This document shows positions 41,775 through 61,789 of a stretch of DNA of 64,000 nucleotides, piece after piece. The position numbers were made by a program, and so were the translations under genes. Origin of the DNA: Owenia fusiformis (Eukaryota > Annelida > Polychaeta > Sabellida > Oweniidae); contig CAIIXF020000011.1 in assembly GCA_903813345.2 (NCBI GenBank), forward strand, positions 24,792,166 to 24,856,165. Direction: 5' to 3'. Under the pieces are notes generated by a model. The model made no database searches and was not told where the DNA came from. It saw only the letters and a program-made list of their open reading frames with translations. Each line of letters starts with the position of its first letter. The stretch's first letter is position 1.

Positions 41775-41999
41775 CATAGTATCAACAATATATTCTAATA
41801 TGATATATGACATCACAATAATTAGAACAATTAAAATATATAACCAACTTTTTTTATTCTGCCCATCATCAAAGACCTTTAATCGCTCTGTGATTTCAGT
41901 CTTTTCACAATGATCAAAAAAATTTGTTGGTCGTATCATGGGCTTTCCAATCTCTTGCAACCCCATGGTCATATTATAGGTATGTTGGGCCATAAATCA

Positions 42000-44480
42000 T
42001 ATTATCTCATTCTTTTTTCTTAATTCAAAACTATAAAGACTGATATCAATTGACTTTAAACTCAAGACAATCATATGGGGACCTTATTATTTTTATCATT
42101 GGGCAATGTTTTGGATCACATAATGTTTATTCTGTGTAAAATACACAGCAGTATGTATTATTGAACATGTGTCCTGGTCCCCGCTCCCCGGTTCAGTCTA
42201 TCCATGACTTAATAAAATTTGAACCTACAGTATTACATTTTAGAAAAAATTGATAATAATTTCTTTCTAAGAAGTCTACACCCATTTCTTAGAATTAAAC
42301 CACACTAAAATTTTTGAGATAATATATTTTTTAGTTCTGTACATGTATTTGTTGAGAATAGTATTTCCTAATAACTATAGACTTGTAAATAAAGCTGGAC
42401 AACACCCCCCCCCCCTTCTGTGTGTGTTCTAAGGTCTATAAGGCCTTAGTCTTATCATCAGGCCATCTTTACCTCATCTGATTATTTGCCAAATGTGTTA
42501 ACTTAAGGCGAACAAAAAGGTGACAATATTAATTTTTGCAATTGTTCAATGAAGGGCCACATGATAAACTGATAATATTTTGCTGAAGTTTGCAAAAATG
42601 GAATTTAATTGATACAGAATGAAAATCAAGCAAATCTATTTTTATTATTAAAGTACTTAAGAATATAGACTTGGTTAAACTGTGTAGTTTTGATATGTCT
42701 ACAATGCGCAAAATTAGAATGTCACTCTTTGAGAATAAAAACGCCCCAATTCACATTTTTGTGAAACTGAGAAATCAATTTTTGAAAGTTTAGGCATCTG
42801 TAACTTCAATACTATCTATCTGTCATTTCTGTAATTTTACATTCTTTTTATCAAAAAATTGTCTATAAACACTATAGAATTCATGAATTTTAAGATTTTC
42901 TAAGCCAATTTTTGAGCAAATTAAATATGGAGATAGGACAATTCAATTCCGAGTTTTTCGTAACGTCGAAAGATTAAAGCTGAGCTATGTCCATTTTGCT
43001 ATGTATTTTCAATGGACACGAATCTCTGTATTTTTTTTCAAAAATAAATTCAAATCTCAATCTGTGAAATTTTTTCAAAACTGGCACTAAAGACATTATT
43101 ATTCTCATACGACGATGAGTCTGAACAAGACAAAATTGACTCAACTTAAAGTTGAGAGTTCCAATGACCAATTGTTCTAAAAACTTCATTCAAGGTATGT
43201 CATATATAATGTTTATATAGTAGTACACAAAGGGCGAGTCATTAGGTCATGAAGGGTCCTGATTATTTAACTATCAACCAAATATTTTTCTTGTTAAATA
43301 CAAAATACTTTAGAATCTGTATTTAACGTCTTGGGTAAAACATTTTAGCGTTTCTATTTACATTTTTTTTATTTACTATAATTCTTCTTTTAACAAGATA
43401 TTCAGGCCCCTATAATTGAACTATACTAAGCCCACTCTCTCGAAGAATGGCCCATCCCTTAGAATATTTCAGGAGATATATGTATGAGATAAGGGAATGC
43501 AAGTTTGCTAAAATTGCTTTCTAGTGAGATCAGATATAAGTTGCAATGTATTGATTTATAATGAGACACCTGCCATTAATTTATTTTCAATTATGGCTTG
43601 GCATCAAAGACATCAAGGAAATAGTAAGGTAATTTTATTTTTCATTTTTAATTGGTTATTTTATTTTTAAAACTTGAACTATTTCAAACAATCATAGATA
43701 TGATTGTAAAATTCGAATGGATGTTTGTATGAGGTTATTATATATATTTTTAATGCTATTTTTCAAATTCTTTTGAAATATCTTAAATTGATCATAGAAT
43801 TTATATTATTGTCATTAAAGAGGGACTGTTTATTTTATTCTGATAAGGGTTCATATCTTTAATTGTAACTAAAGATAAAAAAAGATAAAATGGTCAGCAA
43901 ATGTAAACTAAATGTGTGTCATTCTACAGTGACTGTACTTTCTTCTTAGTTCATGTCCTCAGCCTGTCAAAAGGGGGAGGATGAATAAATCACTTATTCA
44001 CCTAATATGGCCAATTTTCATCAATTCATTCATTTCTGAGAAAATCGCAAAATTATTTAGCCATTTGTTTCGATATTGATTACGCATTTAATTGTGTGGT
44101 TGTCGACGGATCTGTATGATCATCAGTATGGTCATCTTTTTGTGATGATTACTGAATCATAATGACTTTTGTTTCAAAATGCTCTGATGGCATTCAAAAA
44201 ACCTATTACAGTTTATAATAAAGTGTCAGTTGATGAGTGTCAGTATAGAATTACATGTATTAATATATTTCTGTTATTGGCTGATGATTCTTCTTTTCGG
44301 AAATGATACAAGATACATATCATCCCAATTAAAAAATAAAAAATATGAATTGGTAATCTACCACTTTCGTTCCATTGATTCACTTTAACAATGTTAATAT
44401 TTTTTATGAAATATACAAATATGTCGTAAAATTAATGCAATATCATAATAGGAGCCAAAGATGAAGATAGTGAAATATTG
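42000..44480. other. intergenic, nothing recognised
   Basis: AT-rich with one poly-C run (42406-42418). No gene or repeat family assigned. Confidence 0.5.
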
Positions 44481-44496
44481 GATGCAATGATATAAG

Positions 44497-44805
44497 TTAT
44501 TGAATGATTTGAAGTGCAATACAGGATATATTCTGCAATACAGGAGAAATTCCGTATTGGAACGAGACGAAGTCGAGTGCCAATACAGAACATCGAGACA
44601 GAATATATCAGGGCTGTCAACTTGGGACCACCTAATATGAGTGACTTCAAAATGTTGGACACCTAAGTCCAAATCTGAACACTTTTGTCCAAATTTTGAA
44701 CACCTTTGGCCAACTTTTAAACACCTTTGGCCAAAGTTTGAGCACCTTTGCCAAACTTTGAACACCTCAAATTTTTCGCGCTCGCTACGCTCGCGATGTC
44801 GTCAA

Positions 44806-44851
<46 letters not shown>

Positions 44852-45163
44852 AGGTACGAAAAATTTCCAATGAACATGCGTGACACATACGGGATTCGCG
44901 TGACAAATCCGAACAAATTGCGTTCGGTTTTTTCCGGCGTTCGTATTTTTACCGTATCGTAAACATATTTCGAAAAAATTTCTACAGAAATATTTTTGCT
45001 TGACAATTACCAGGTAAAATGCGTATTTTGCGTGACATTTTCTGTCACGCAAAAAAAACTGGCGTGACTTCAAATTCTTCAGCAAATGCGTGACAAATAC
45101 GCAAATTGCGGGACAGTTGACAGGCCTGATATATCCTGTATTGCACTTCAAATCATTCAATAA
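44497..45163. mobile_element. foldback with perfect 35-bp arms, split by a later insertion
   Basis: The left arm 44497-44531 (TTATTGAATGATTTGAAGTG then CAATACAGGATATAT) is exactly inverted at 45129-45163. The 520-bp poly-G element at 44609 sits inside, against the right arm. Removing it and one ATATAT leaves a compact foldback with a roughly 80-bp loop containing a further CAATACAGGAGAAATTCCGTATTGG inverted repeat. Confidence 0.88.
44609..45128 (+). mobile_element. poly-G DNA element, copy 1, 6-bp duplication ATATAT
   Basis: 520 bp. Left end CAGGGCTGTCAACTTGGGAC, right end GCGGGACAGTTGACAGGCCT then G; the ends are inverted over CAG(G/C)(C/G)CTGTCAACT. ATATAT lies on both sides (44603-44608, 45129-45134). 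Left half: tandem CCAAATTTTGAACACCTTTG-like words. Middle: a run of 44 G (44807-44850) next to CGCGCTCGCTACGCTCGCG. Right half: TGCGTGACAAAT words. Non-coding; the proline runs in antisense frames come only from the G run. Confidence 0.92.
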
Positions 45164-45169
45164 TGTTTT

Positions 45170-45950
45170 TATTTTGTGATCCTCTGTATTGCTACTGAGA
45201 ATGTCCCCTCCGTACCAGTATTTTCTGTATTGTGACGGAGATGATCAATGGGGACAATCTCAGTAGTAATACAGATTGGTACAGCACAAGAACTGACCAA
45301 TCAGAGGGCTTCATTTTACAGATCATACGATAATAATAGATATAAACACATGTTCTCTGTAATCCAGAATATGTGTGATTTTTTTAAAGTCTATCATCAT
45401 CATTGGCTGCACAAAACACTGTGCTCACACAACTGTGGGTCCTTTATTTTCATTACTTTCTATAGGATTCCTTGTAATATTTGTACATGTGTATATCATT
45501 TATAATGAAGATTTACCAAATTGTTGGTAATACCAAAATAGCACCTTCCCTTGTGCTATACAACATTGCAATAGCAATAATTCTTACGGTCTCCATTGTA
45601 CTGGTACATGTTTCAGAGTGTTAAATTCAGTTGTATGTGTAAAATATGTAGAAATTGTAAGTTAAAAGTTAATGTTTTATTCATAATCATTCATGTATTT
45701 TAAAGTTATTATGATCTCATAATTGAGGTTTTTATCATGATTTTATAATTAAATAATTACGACAAAATCAACGTCTTCCAATAATGCGATGAATGTCAAT
45801 CATGTGATACGTTACAATTTAATGTGTAAATATGCATAGTTTTTGGACAATTTATAAGGAAATCTGCAAAAATATATGTACATGCATGTGAATACCCATA
45901 GGGCTGAACCGTTTGATCATGGGAGACCTAACCAAAATTATCAAAACTCA
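45170..45950. other. intergenic, nothing firm
   Basis: Contains TCTGTATTG/CAATACAGA words related to the foldback just upstream (45180-45275). No gene. Confidence 0.4.
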
Positions 45951-45954
45951 AAAA

Positions 45955-46753
45955 AAAGGACCTTATACACCCTCCATTGGGATCTCCCCATGAGAAAAAA
46001 ATAATTCATCTGATTTTTCAAAATAAAAATACTGCTTTTATTATTACATTTATATGTACACTAGTATCTTTTTGACCTATATTCAGCACTGTATTGATGA
46101 ATGGGCCACTTATTAGGGCCAATATTCAATCATAAAGTGTACAGGGGTCGAGATGCCAAACCAGGAAGTGTTTTTGTGTCTGTCAAAATCCATTTGCATC
46201 CTACACATCCATACATCTTATCCAAATATGTTATTAATTAATGAAACATAACAGTATAATCTTTGGATTTACAAAGTTGTATGGGATTTCATAAGTGTAA
46301 AAGTTGCTTTTGAAGCATTTTCCTATAGCCATTTTGTAGGAAAAAAATGATGAAAAAAATGTCTAAGCCTTTAATTTGGAGTATGACCTGAATCGATTGC
46401 AAACTTTATATTTGCACATCTGATGTGATATACCATTTGTGTCATATTGTGAAATTATTTAATTTGCAATCGATTCAGGTCATAGTGTATTTTAGGTATT
46501 TTTGTGAAAATCAATAGAAACCAATGGCCTCCATTGGAATCTGATGATATCCACATGTTAAGTCAATTGAGCACATCCAATGGCAAGTCAATACACCCTT
46601 GCTGAACTTAATGACCTCAACCTCAGCCCATGTGGGTCCAAACGCTTAAATATTTTCCACAGTATTATTTGACATTGTATTCTTTATGTTACACCTAAAA
46701 ATGATTCATTTTGTTCATGGGGAGATCATAATGGCGGGTGCACTAGATCCTTT
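45955..46753 (+). mobile_element. AAAGGACCTTATACACCCTCC-ended MITE, complete copy
   Basis: 799 bp with terminal inverted repeats of about 38 bp: AAAGGACCTTATACACCCTC then CATTGGGATCTCCCCATG at the left, and CATGGGGAGATCATAATGGC then GGGTGCACTAGATCCTTT at the right (several mismatches). Inside are paired TGACCTGAATCGATTGCAAA words. A left-truncated inverted relative is at 6230-6957. No transposase. Confidence 0.8.
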
Positions 46754-46759
46754 AACAAC

Positions 46760-48085
46760 ATTGAAGATTGAAGATTGGTATTGCTTAATGTGTTTCATCA
46801 GACAGGTTTGACTGTATCTTGTATATTGTTGTCAAACCATTTGCAGAATTCAATAACAGGATCTTCCTTGTGTATTGTTTACTAAACCAAACTGTTTGCC
46901 CCTTCCCAACAATATTTGGGGAAAAAAATTGTGCTGCAATATCCGAAGGTTTATCATGTATTATGGGATGGGAAAAGATTGAAAGTTTTTTCTATTTTTG
47001 AAGTTCCTCCATGGATCTCATGATTGTGAATTATATTTTATATGTCACATATTTAATTGTCTTCCAATGATACATTGTCATGGGTTGTGTAGTTTAATAT
47101 AAATGTAATGTACTTTGAATAATAAGGCTAACAATGTATAACATGAAAAAGTCAAACAATGTATTCCAAATGCTAGATAACTGTCACAAGAGATGGCTAT
47201 ATGTGTCAACACCATCTGTGAAATTCTAAGTTTTGTTTATTACATGTACTTGAAATTGTCTGTCCCATCAACTATCGCTACTCAGCTTGTTTATTTTTAA
47301 GAGTCCATAAAATAGGTCTAACAAATGAAAATAAAACAATTCTAAGTAGAAAATGAGGACATATTTGTTTGTTCAAACCAGGAACTGACAATTGTAAGCG
47401 AGATGGTATAGCTTGTCCAAAAATTGTGCAATTCTATACTCTACGTGTATATATATTTGTTATGATCCGTTTGTGCCAAAATGTATAACAGAAAATAAAT
47501 GTCTTCCATATATCTAACAAACAAATGGTTTTGTCACATTTATAATAGCAGTACTTATTATTTTTAAATTTTTTTTTTTAATTATTTTTTCGAGTTTTAA
47601 AAAACACCATGAATTCAAAATGTCTCATCAAAATAATATGTTTTCCTTCAATTAAGGTCTCCAGCATTATAAAATTAAATGCCATGTTGAATTTATGGTG
47701 GGAAAATACTCATTGTCAAAGATACATACTGTACATGACTGTCCAAAATAATTTGCCAAAACCATGCCATGGAACATTAATTTAATGCAATTTAAATAGA
47801 TCGTAGGTCTCATTAGATTCAGTAGGGCAGGTCCTTAGCCAGGGGGGAGGAGCTGAGGGAGCAGAACTTCAAAAATATTCTATTTCAACAGTATCTTGAT
47901 ATTCCCAGTGCAATGTTTGATTCCTGTGTCACGTGGTACTAACTTTGACCGTTAATTTGAATTTTTGACCTACCAAATCTTTGAAGATCAAGAATTGCGA
48001 GTCTCATACTGCACCGTTTTTCTTCAAACTTGTTCCATTCAAAGTTAAGCACAACAAAAATGCCTTTGTGTTGGTACATTATTCT
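46760..48085. other. intergenic, nothing recognised
   Basis: AT-rich. 47827-47850 (CAGGTCCTTAGCCAGGGGGG) resembles one end of the CAGGCCCGTAGCCAG family, but no body follows. Confidence 0.45.
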
Positions 48086-48092
48086 GTTACAG

Positions 48093-48180
48093 AGTCCCTA
48101 CTTTATGCGGCATTTTGGTCCCCAGCTGTGAGAAGGGCTTCTCACAGCTGGGGACCAAAATGCTGCTAAAACGAGGGACT
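48093..48180. repeat. near-perfect palindrome with perfect 25-bp core arms
   Basis: The core arm 48111-48135 (CATTTTGGTCCCCAGCTGTG then AGAAG) is exactly inverted at 48138-48162 with a 2-base centre. Weaker symmetry extends to AGTCCCT at the left and AGGGACT at the right. It could extrude as a cruciform. Confidence 0.93.
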
Positions 48181-49437
48181 TTTCATACATTGTTTACAAA
48201 AAGCAGCAAATGAGTCCCTGGCATTAACTTACAAAGAGAAGATAACAGTCTTTTGAAAGCCCATATAGAGGGCTTTGTATAAAAAACCTCCTACCCACGT
48301 ACCCTCGTACCCACGTACGTGGGTCCTGACCCAGTCTTTAAAGAGTTAATTTTTTAAATGTTTAAAACATTATTCAATCTCAGTTTATCCTGAATTATAG
48401 ATGAATTTATGCATCCATATGCCTTTATTTATATAGGTCTGACATCTCTCTAGTAAAATAAAATAAAGCCGGAATTGCATAATGTTCATTATTTTTGAGC
48501 TATTTGATTTATGTTTTTGATATGTCGAAATGTTTTTTGTCGATCGGGCAGTCTTACCTGTATAACACATCAGTGCTGATTAGAATATAGTCCGGAGTAG
48601 GGATACTAGCGGTTACTTGGTTTCTGTATAAAAAAGCTTTTTCTCCTTTTCTGTCCCGTCGCAGCGCCATCTAGTGTTTGATAAATGAATCTAGGTTTAT
48701 TCTCGATAGGGTAAGTACTAATCTATCAGGAAACATTTACAAGTTTGGTTAGAAACAGAATTTTTATAGATGGCGGAGTGATTTTTGAGACTATGTAGAG
48801 CAGAATAATTTTCTGAAACAGGTAGCTTTACGGTGGTAGCTCTCTCCAGATTCAGTTATCTCAAAAACGGTGTGGTCACCGTATGCTTATTTTGTAACGG
48901 CAAGCTAGATAAGACTCCAATGAACACTGGGCACTGTTTCGCTGAGCTAGATCTGTGCCCATGAATATATTATGAAATGAAACGTTATAGTGGTCGTCAA
49001 TGGGATTTTTTACTGCAATCTTGACCCTTAGCAATCTTCTAGCCTTCGTTCAGTGCAATCCGTGCCTCCTGTTACCTCATGCAGATTGTAAATGTCCCGG
49101 GAAGTTTACCCTTGTCCAAAAGTTGACATCTTTTTAAAAATATATTTCTTAGAGTTTCCAACCAATTAAATTCACCACATTTTATTAGATGTTTAAAATG
49201 TTATTAGAATTCATTCTTACGAATATTATACGTTATTAACGTATGTTAGTCAAAGATTTGGTGTCGTTGTTGTCCATTGTATTCACGTTTTACGCGCAAA
49301 AAGCTAGAAACTACAAAGCTGAACTTTTATCATTCAAACCAGTTTTACATCAAATCATTGTCAAAATAAAACTCTACTCTTCATATTACCTAATTATGGA
49401 TCAAACGGCAATGAATAATGTCGAAGTTTACAAAACC

Positions 49438-49717
49438 CAGGCCTGTCAACTGTCCCGCAATTTGCGTATTTGTCACGCATTTGCTGAAGAATTTGAAGTC
49501 ACGCCAGTTTTTTTTGCGTGACACAAAATGTCACGCAAATACGCATTTTACCTGGTAATGGTCACGCAAATATGTTTCTGTAAAAAAATTTTCAAAATAT
49601 GTTTATGATACGGTAAAAATACGAACGTCGGAAAAAAACGAACGCAATTTGTTCGGATTTGTCACGCGAATCCCGTATATGTCACGCATGTTCATTGGAA
49701 ATTTTCGTACCTACCCC
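49438..49717 (-). mobile_element. poly-G DNA element, truncated reverse copy
   Basis: Starts CAGGCCTGTCAACTGTCCCG and runs through ACGCATTTGCTGAAGAATTT to TTTTCGTACCTACCCC. It covers the right half of the element up to the edge of the G run (here C) and stops there; the other half is missing. Inside the 2.48-kb foldback. Confidence 0.88.
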
Positions 49718-50035
49718 AATATCTCCAATTCTGATGTTAAATTAAATAAAAGACATAAGACAAATTACACGTATAGTTCAAATCTGTCGTGCAAACAATG
49801 AATACTTGTAATATCGTTTGAAAGAATAAAAAGTATATGTGATACAAATCGAAACTACAGGGTGTTAAAAAACAGGACCGCGATGAAAAGTTGAATAACT
49901 TCGTCAATCCAGAATCATTCAGGTCATTCAATGTGAATTTTGTTGTGAAAGTTTGACCATATTCTGCTCATGGAGTCAAAAACTACAGCACTTTACAACA
50001 CATGCCCCATGTGGCCAATTTGCGCCAAGCAATGG

Positions 50036-50454
50036 CAGGGCTGTCAACTTGGGACCACCTAATATGAGTGACTTACAAATGTTGGACACCGAAGTCCAAA
50101 TCTGAACACTTTTGTCCAAATTTTGAACACCTTTGGCCAACTTTTAAACACCTTTGGCCAAAGTTTGAGCACCTTTGCTAAGCTTTTATCACCTCAAATT
50201 TTTCGCGCTCGCTACGCTCGCGCTGTCGTCAATGGGGGGGGGGGGGGGGGGGGGATAGGTACGAAAATTCCCAATGAACATGCGTGACATATACGGGATT
50301 CGCGTGACAAATCCGAACAAATTGCGTTCGTTTTTTTCCGACGTTCGTATTTCGTATATGACATTTTGTGTCACGCAAAAAAAACTGGCGTGACTTCAAA
50401 TTCTTCAGCAAATGCGTGACAAATACGCAAATTGCGGGACAGTTGACAGGCCTG
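50036..50454 (+). mobile_element. poly-G DNA element, copy 2, 6-bp duplication CAATGG
   Basis: 419 bp with the same ends as copy 1 and CAATGG on both sides (50030-50035, 50455-50460). G run of 21 (50234-50254). A stretch of the right half present in copies 1 and 3 is deleted here (after ACGTTCGTATTTCGTAT). It sits just inside the right arm of the 2.48-kb foldback. Confidence 0.92.
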
Positions 50455-51099
50455 CAATGGTTGTACACTGTAAGACTGCCCGATCAACAAAAAATCGCTT
50501 CGATATAAAAACAACACTCAAATAGCTCAAATGAACATTATGCAATGCCGGCTTTATTTTATGACGAGACAGATGTCCGATCTAGAAATAAAGGCATATG
50601 GGTACATAAATTCATCCATAATTAAGCATACATTGAGATAGAATAATGTTTAAAAAATGTTAAAGATTTAACTCTTTAAAGACTGGGTCAGGACCCACGT
50701 ACGTGGGTACGAGGGTACGTGGGTAGGAGGTTTTTTATACAAAGCCCATATAGAGGACATTTTTTAGATTTTGAAATTAGTTTACATGAATCAGGGACTT
50801 TTTTTAAGGCCTTTTAGTTTCACATACATTTGCCTAATTCAATTGAGACTGATATTCATTTCCATCATGTGGGTAATCAACATAGTAATTTGAGTAGTGG
50901 AGGAGGTCTGGAAGTAGGTTACATGGTACATTCCAGAAAAGTAATTGTGCATGATGATTAATAGGACAAAAGTATTTGTTTACTAAGTCTTGTTGTTTAT
51001 ATGATCAATTTCTAATGGTCAATCAACATTCTCCGAATGATTAATTTCGTCTACCATGATTTTAGCTGTATATTGGAAGAACGATGCATTTGGAGAATT

Positions 51100-51241
51100 G
51101 ACATCCCACGTGTATTTGTTTACATCCGGGTTCGTGGATCATGCGCAATGAAGGCCTAGCAAACCAGGATAAATTGAACGAATATGCTTCTAAATCCTGT
51201 CGAAATACACCATATTTTATCAGTTTAAATGCAGTCATATA
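51100..51241 (+). promoter_or_regulatory. probable promoter/5'UTR of the NYN nuclease gene
   Basis: Upstream of the ATG at 51242 lie an E-box CACGTG (51107-51112) and CATGCGCAATG near 51149, in a locally GC-richer stretch. No TATA box is evident at a fixed spacing. Inferred only from position. Confidence 0.35.
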
Positions 51242-60244
<9,003 letters not shown>

Positions 60245-61640
60245 TAATTCAGTTGTAGGCCTTTTCGGTTGATTTGCTTTATAGATATTACTTATGATTT
60301 TTTTTTCAAATAAATCTGAAAAATTCTAAGAAAATGAAGTTTTTTTAAATATTGCATTTTCAGGTTTTATTGCAGCATTAAATGCTTTTTCATAATCATG
60401 TGAGAATCACGTACGATTCACCTCTGGAAATTGTTTGTCAATTGCAATTTTCAACCTTTATTGAATTAGTGATACCAGGAAGTCTTTCAAACTCATTAAC
60501 AATGACTGAATGAACAACCTTTGAAAGAGTTTTCAATTGCAAACACGCATATACAAATTTCAAGTCTCCTTGGTACATGTTCATATTCAAAACTGCATCA
60601 TGAAATTATACCAGGGACCAGTTTTGGGTAAAATTGATGTTTGATTGTATCTAGGATTCATATTTTCTTCTATTTTTCTGTAGTCATAGTATTATATCCT
60701 CCCCAAATCACAATTATTATACAAATAGTGACTGCCATTGAGGGAAATAGTGACTGACCCTGAATTTTCAAGACTAGAGGGAATTGCTCTTCTTTTACAA
60801 AGAAAACAATAATGACAAAGATTGTTGCTTCAATAAAAATCTGAATGATAGTTGAATCCAATTTCACTTAGGTATCTAATGCCATCATACAACAAATTAT
60901 AACTGACGAGTAAATTAAAATCTCAACTGAATGAATGTTAATTAAATTGTATCACTGACATGTGGTAAAATACATGAATTAATGAAAGTCTGATAGGTTA
61001 AAGTAAATGCCAAATCAACATTAGATTACAATATAAACCATTCGTGGTATGGGCACGATTTCTAACATTTATGATTACCACAACATACCATATGTAGTTT
61101 CGCTGATATAAAATGGCAATAATGTTTTGAATGTGGAAAAGCTGGGAGACATAAACATGGAATTGAAATATGAGTAACATGCGTTTATGTTGCTAGATTC
61201 AAAACAAAAACAAGAATTATCAGCGATGAAATAACAATTATTACCACCTTGCCGGGCCAGTTTTAGGGGTTTTAGTGCTAGTTTAGAAGGCATTCATTTT
61301 ACTATATATAGACCTGAACAATATGTGATGTCATAGTGGTGGTCCATATTGCCTTCGGCCCTCGGTCCAATATTTCACTATATTGCCCTTCATTTTATTC
61401 AAATAGAGTAGATCCCGATATAATTTCAAACAATACCTACATGTAAAACAAATATAGATTTCAAGTACATGTTAACATGCAGGTCATTGCAAACCAGGAA
61501 GATTAAAACTCAGTAGAACTAGCAGCTCAGATTTCAAAGAAACAACTAAGATAATTTTTAAGGGCCAATGAGAAACCTGGAAAATGTGGTTTGTTGTTCT
61601 TACTGAGGCGTGCATGATGATAATAATATGTATACACATC
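60245..61640. other. intron 3 of NYN gene, nothing recognised
   Basis: AT-rich, no exon or repeat supported. Confidence 0.5.
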
Positions 61641-61653
61641 CATTTCTGTCTTT

Positions 61654-61786
61654 ATGTCACCACCAGAAGTGGTGACATACTGTTATAGTCTCCAAATGTT
61701 TTGTGGGCTGTCTTTGGCAATTTTTGGTTGGTGTTTGGCATCACAGCAGTAAGTGTCAAGCAAATGGCAGGTGGTGACATATTGTA
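61654..61786 (+). repeat. GTCACCACCAGAAGTGGTGAC family, best copy
   Basis: ATGTCACCACCAGAAGTGGT then GACATACTGTTATAGTC at the left; CAAATGGCAGGTGGTGACAT then ATTGT at the right. About 130 bp. Four or more relatives occur in the window (9076, 35576, 36722). Confidence 0.8.
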
Positions 61787-61789
61787 TCC

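Larger units (their letters stand above)
48271..50746. mobile_element. 2.48-kb Mutator-like foldback element, 9-bp duplication CATATAGAG
   Basis: Inverted arms of about 280 bp (48271-48557 and 50470-50746) start GGCTTTGTATAAAAAACCTC and end with its complement. CATATAGAG lies on both sides (48262-48270, 50747-50755). A 9-bp duplication with long inverted arms is typical of Mutator-like (MULE) elements. The arms contain a CCCACGTACGTGGG palindrome. The interior has no transposase and carries two copies of the poly-G element, so it was hit again later. Confidence 0.88.

Noticed and set aside
44717-45160. 147-codon minus-strand frame with a long proline run
   Set aside because: The proline run is the translated poly-G tract of a mobile element; the same happens in the copies at 50.2 and 55.2 kb.
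47827-47860. Fifth copy of the CAGGCCCGTAGCCAG family
   Set aside because: Only one end-like word is present, with no body or second end.
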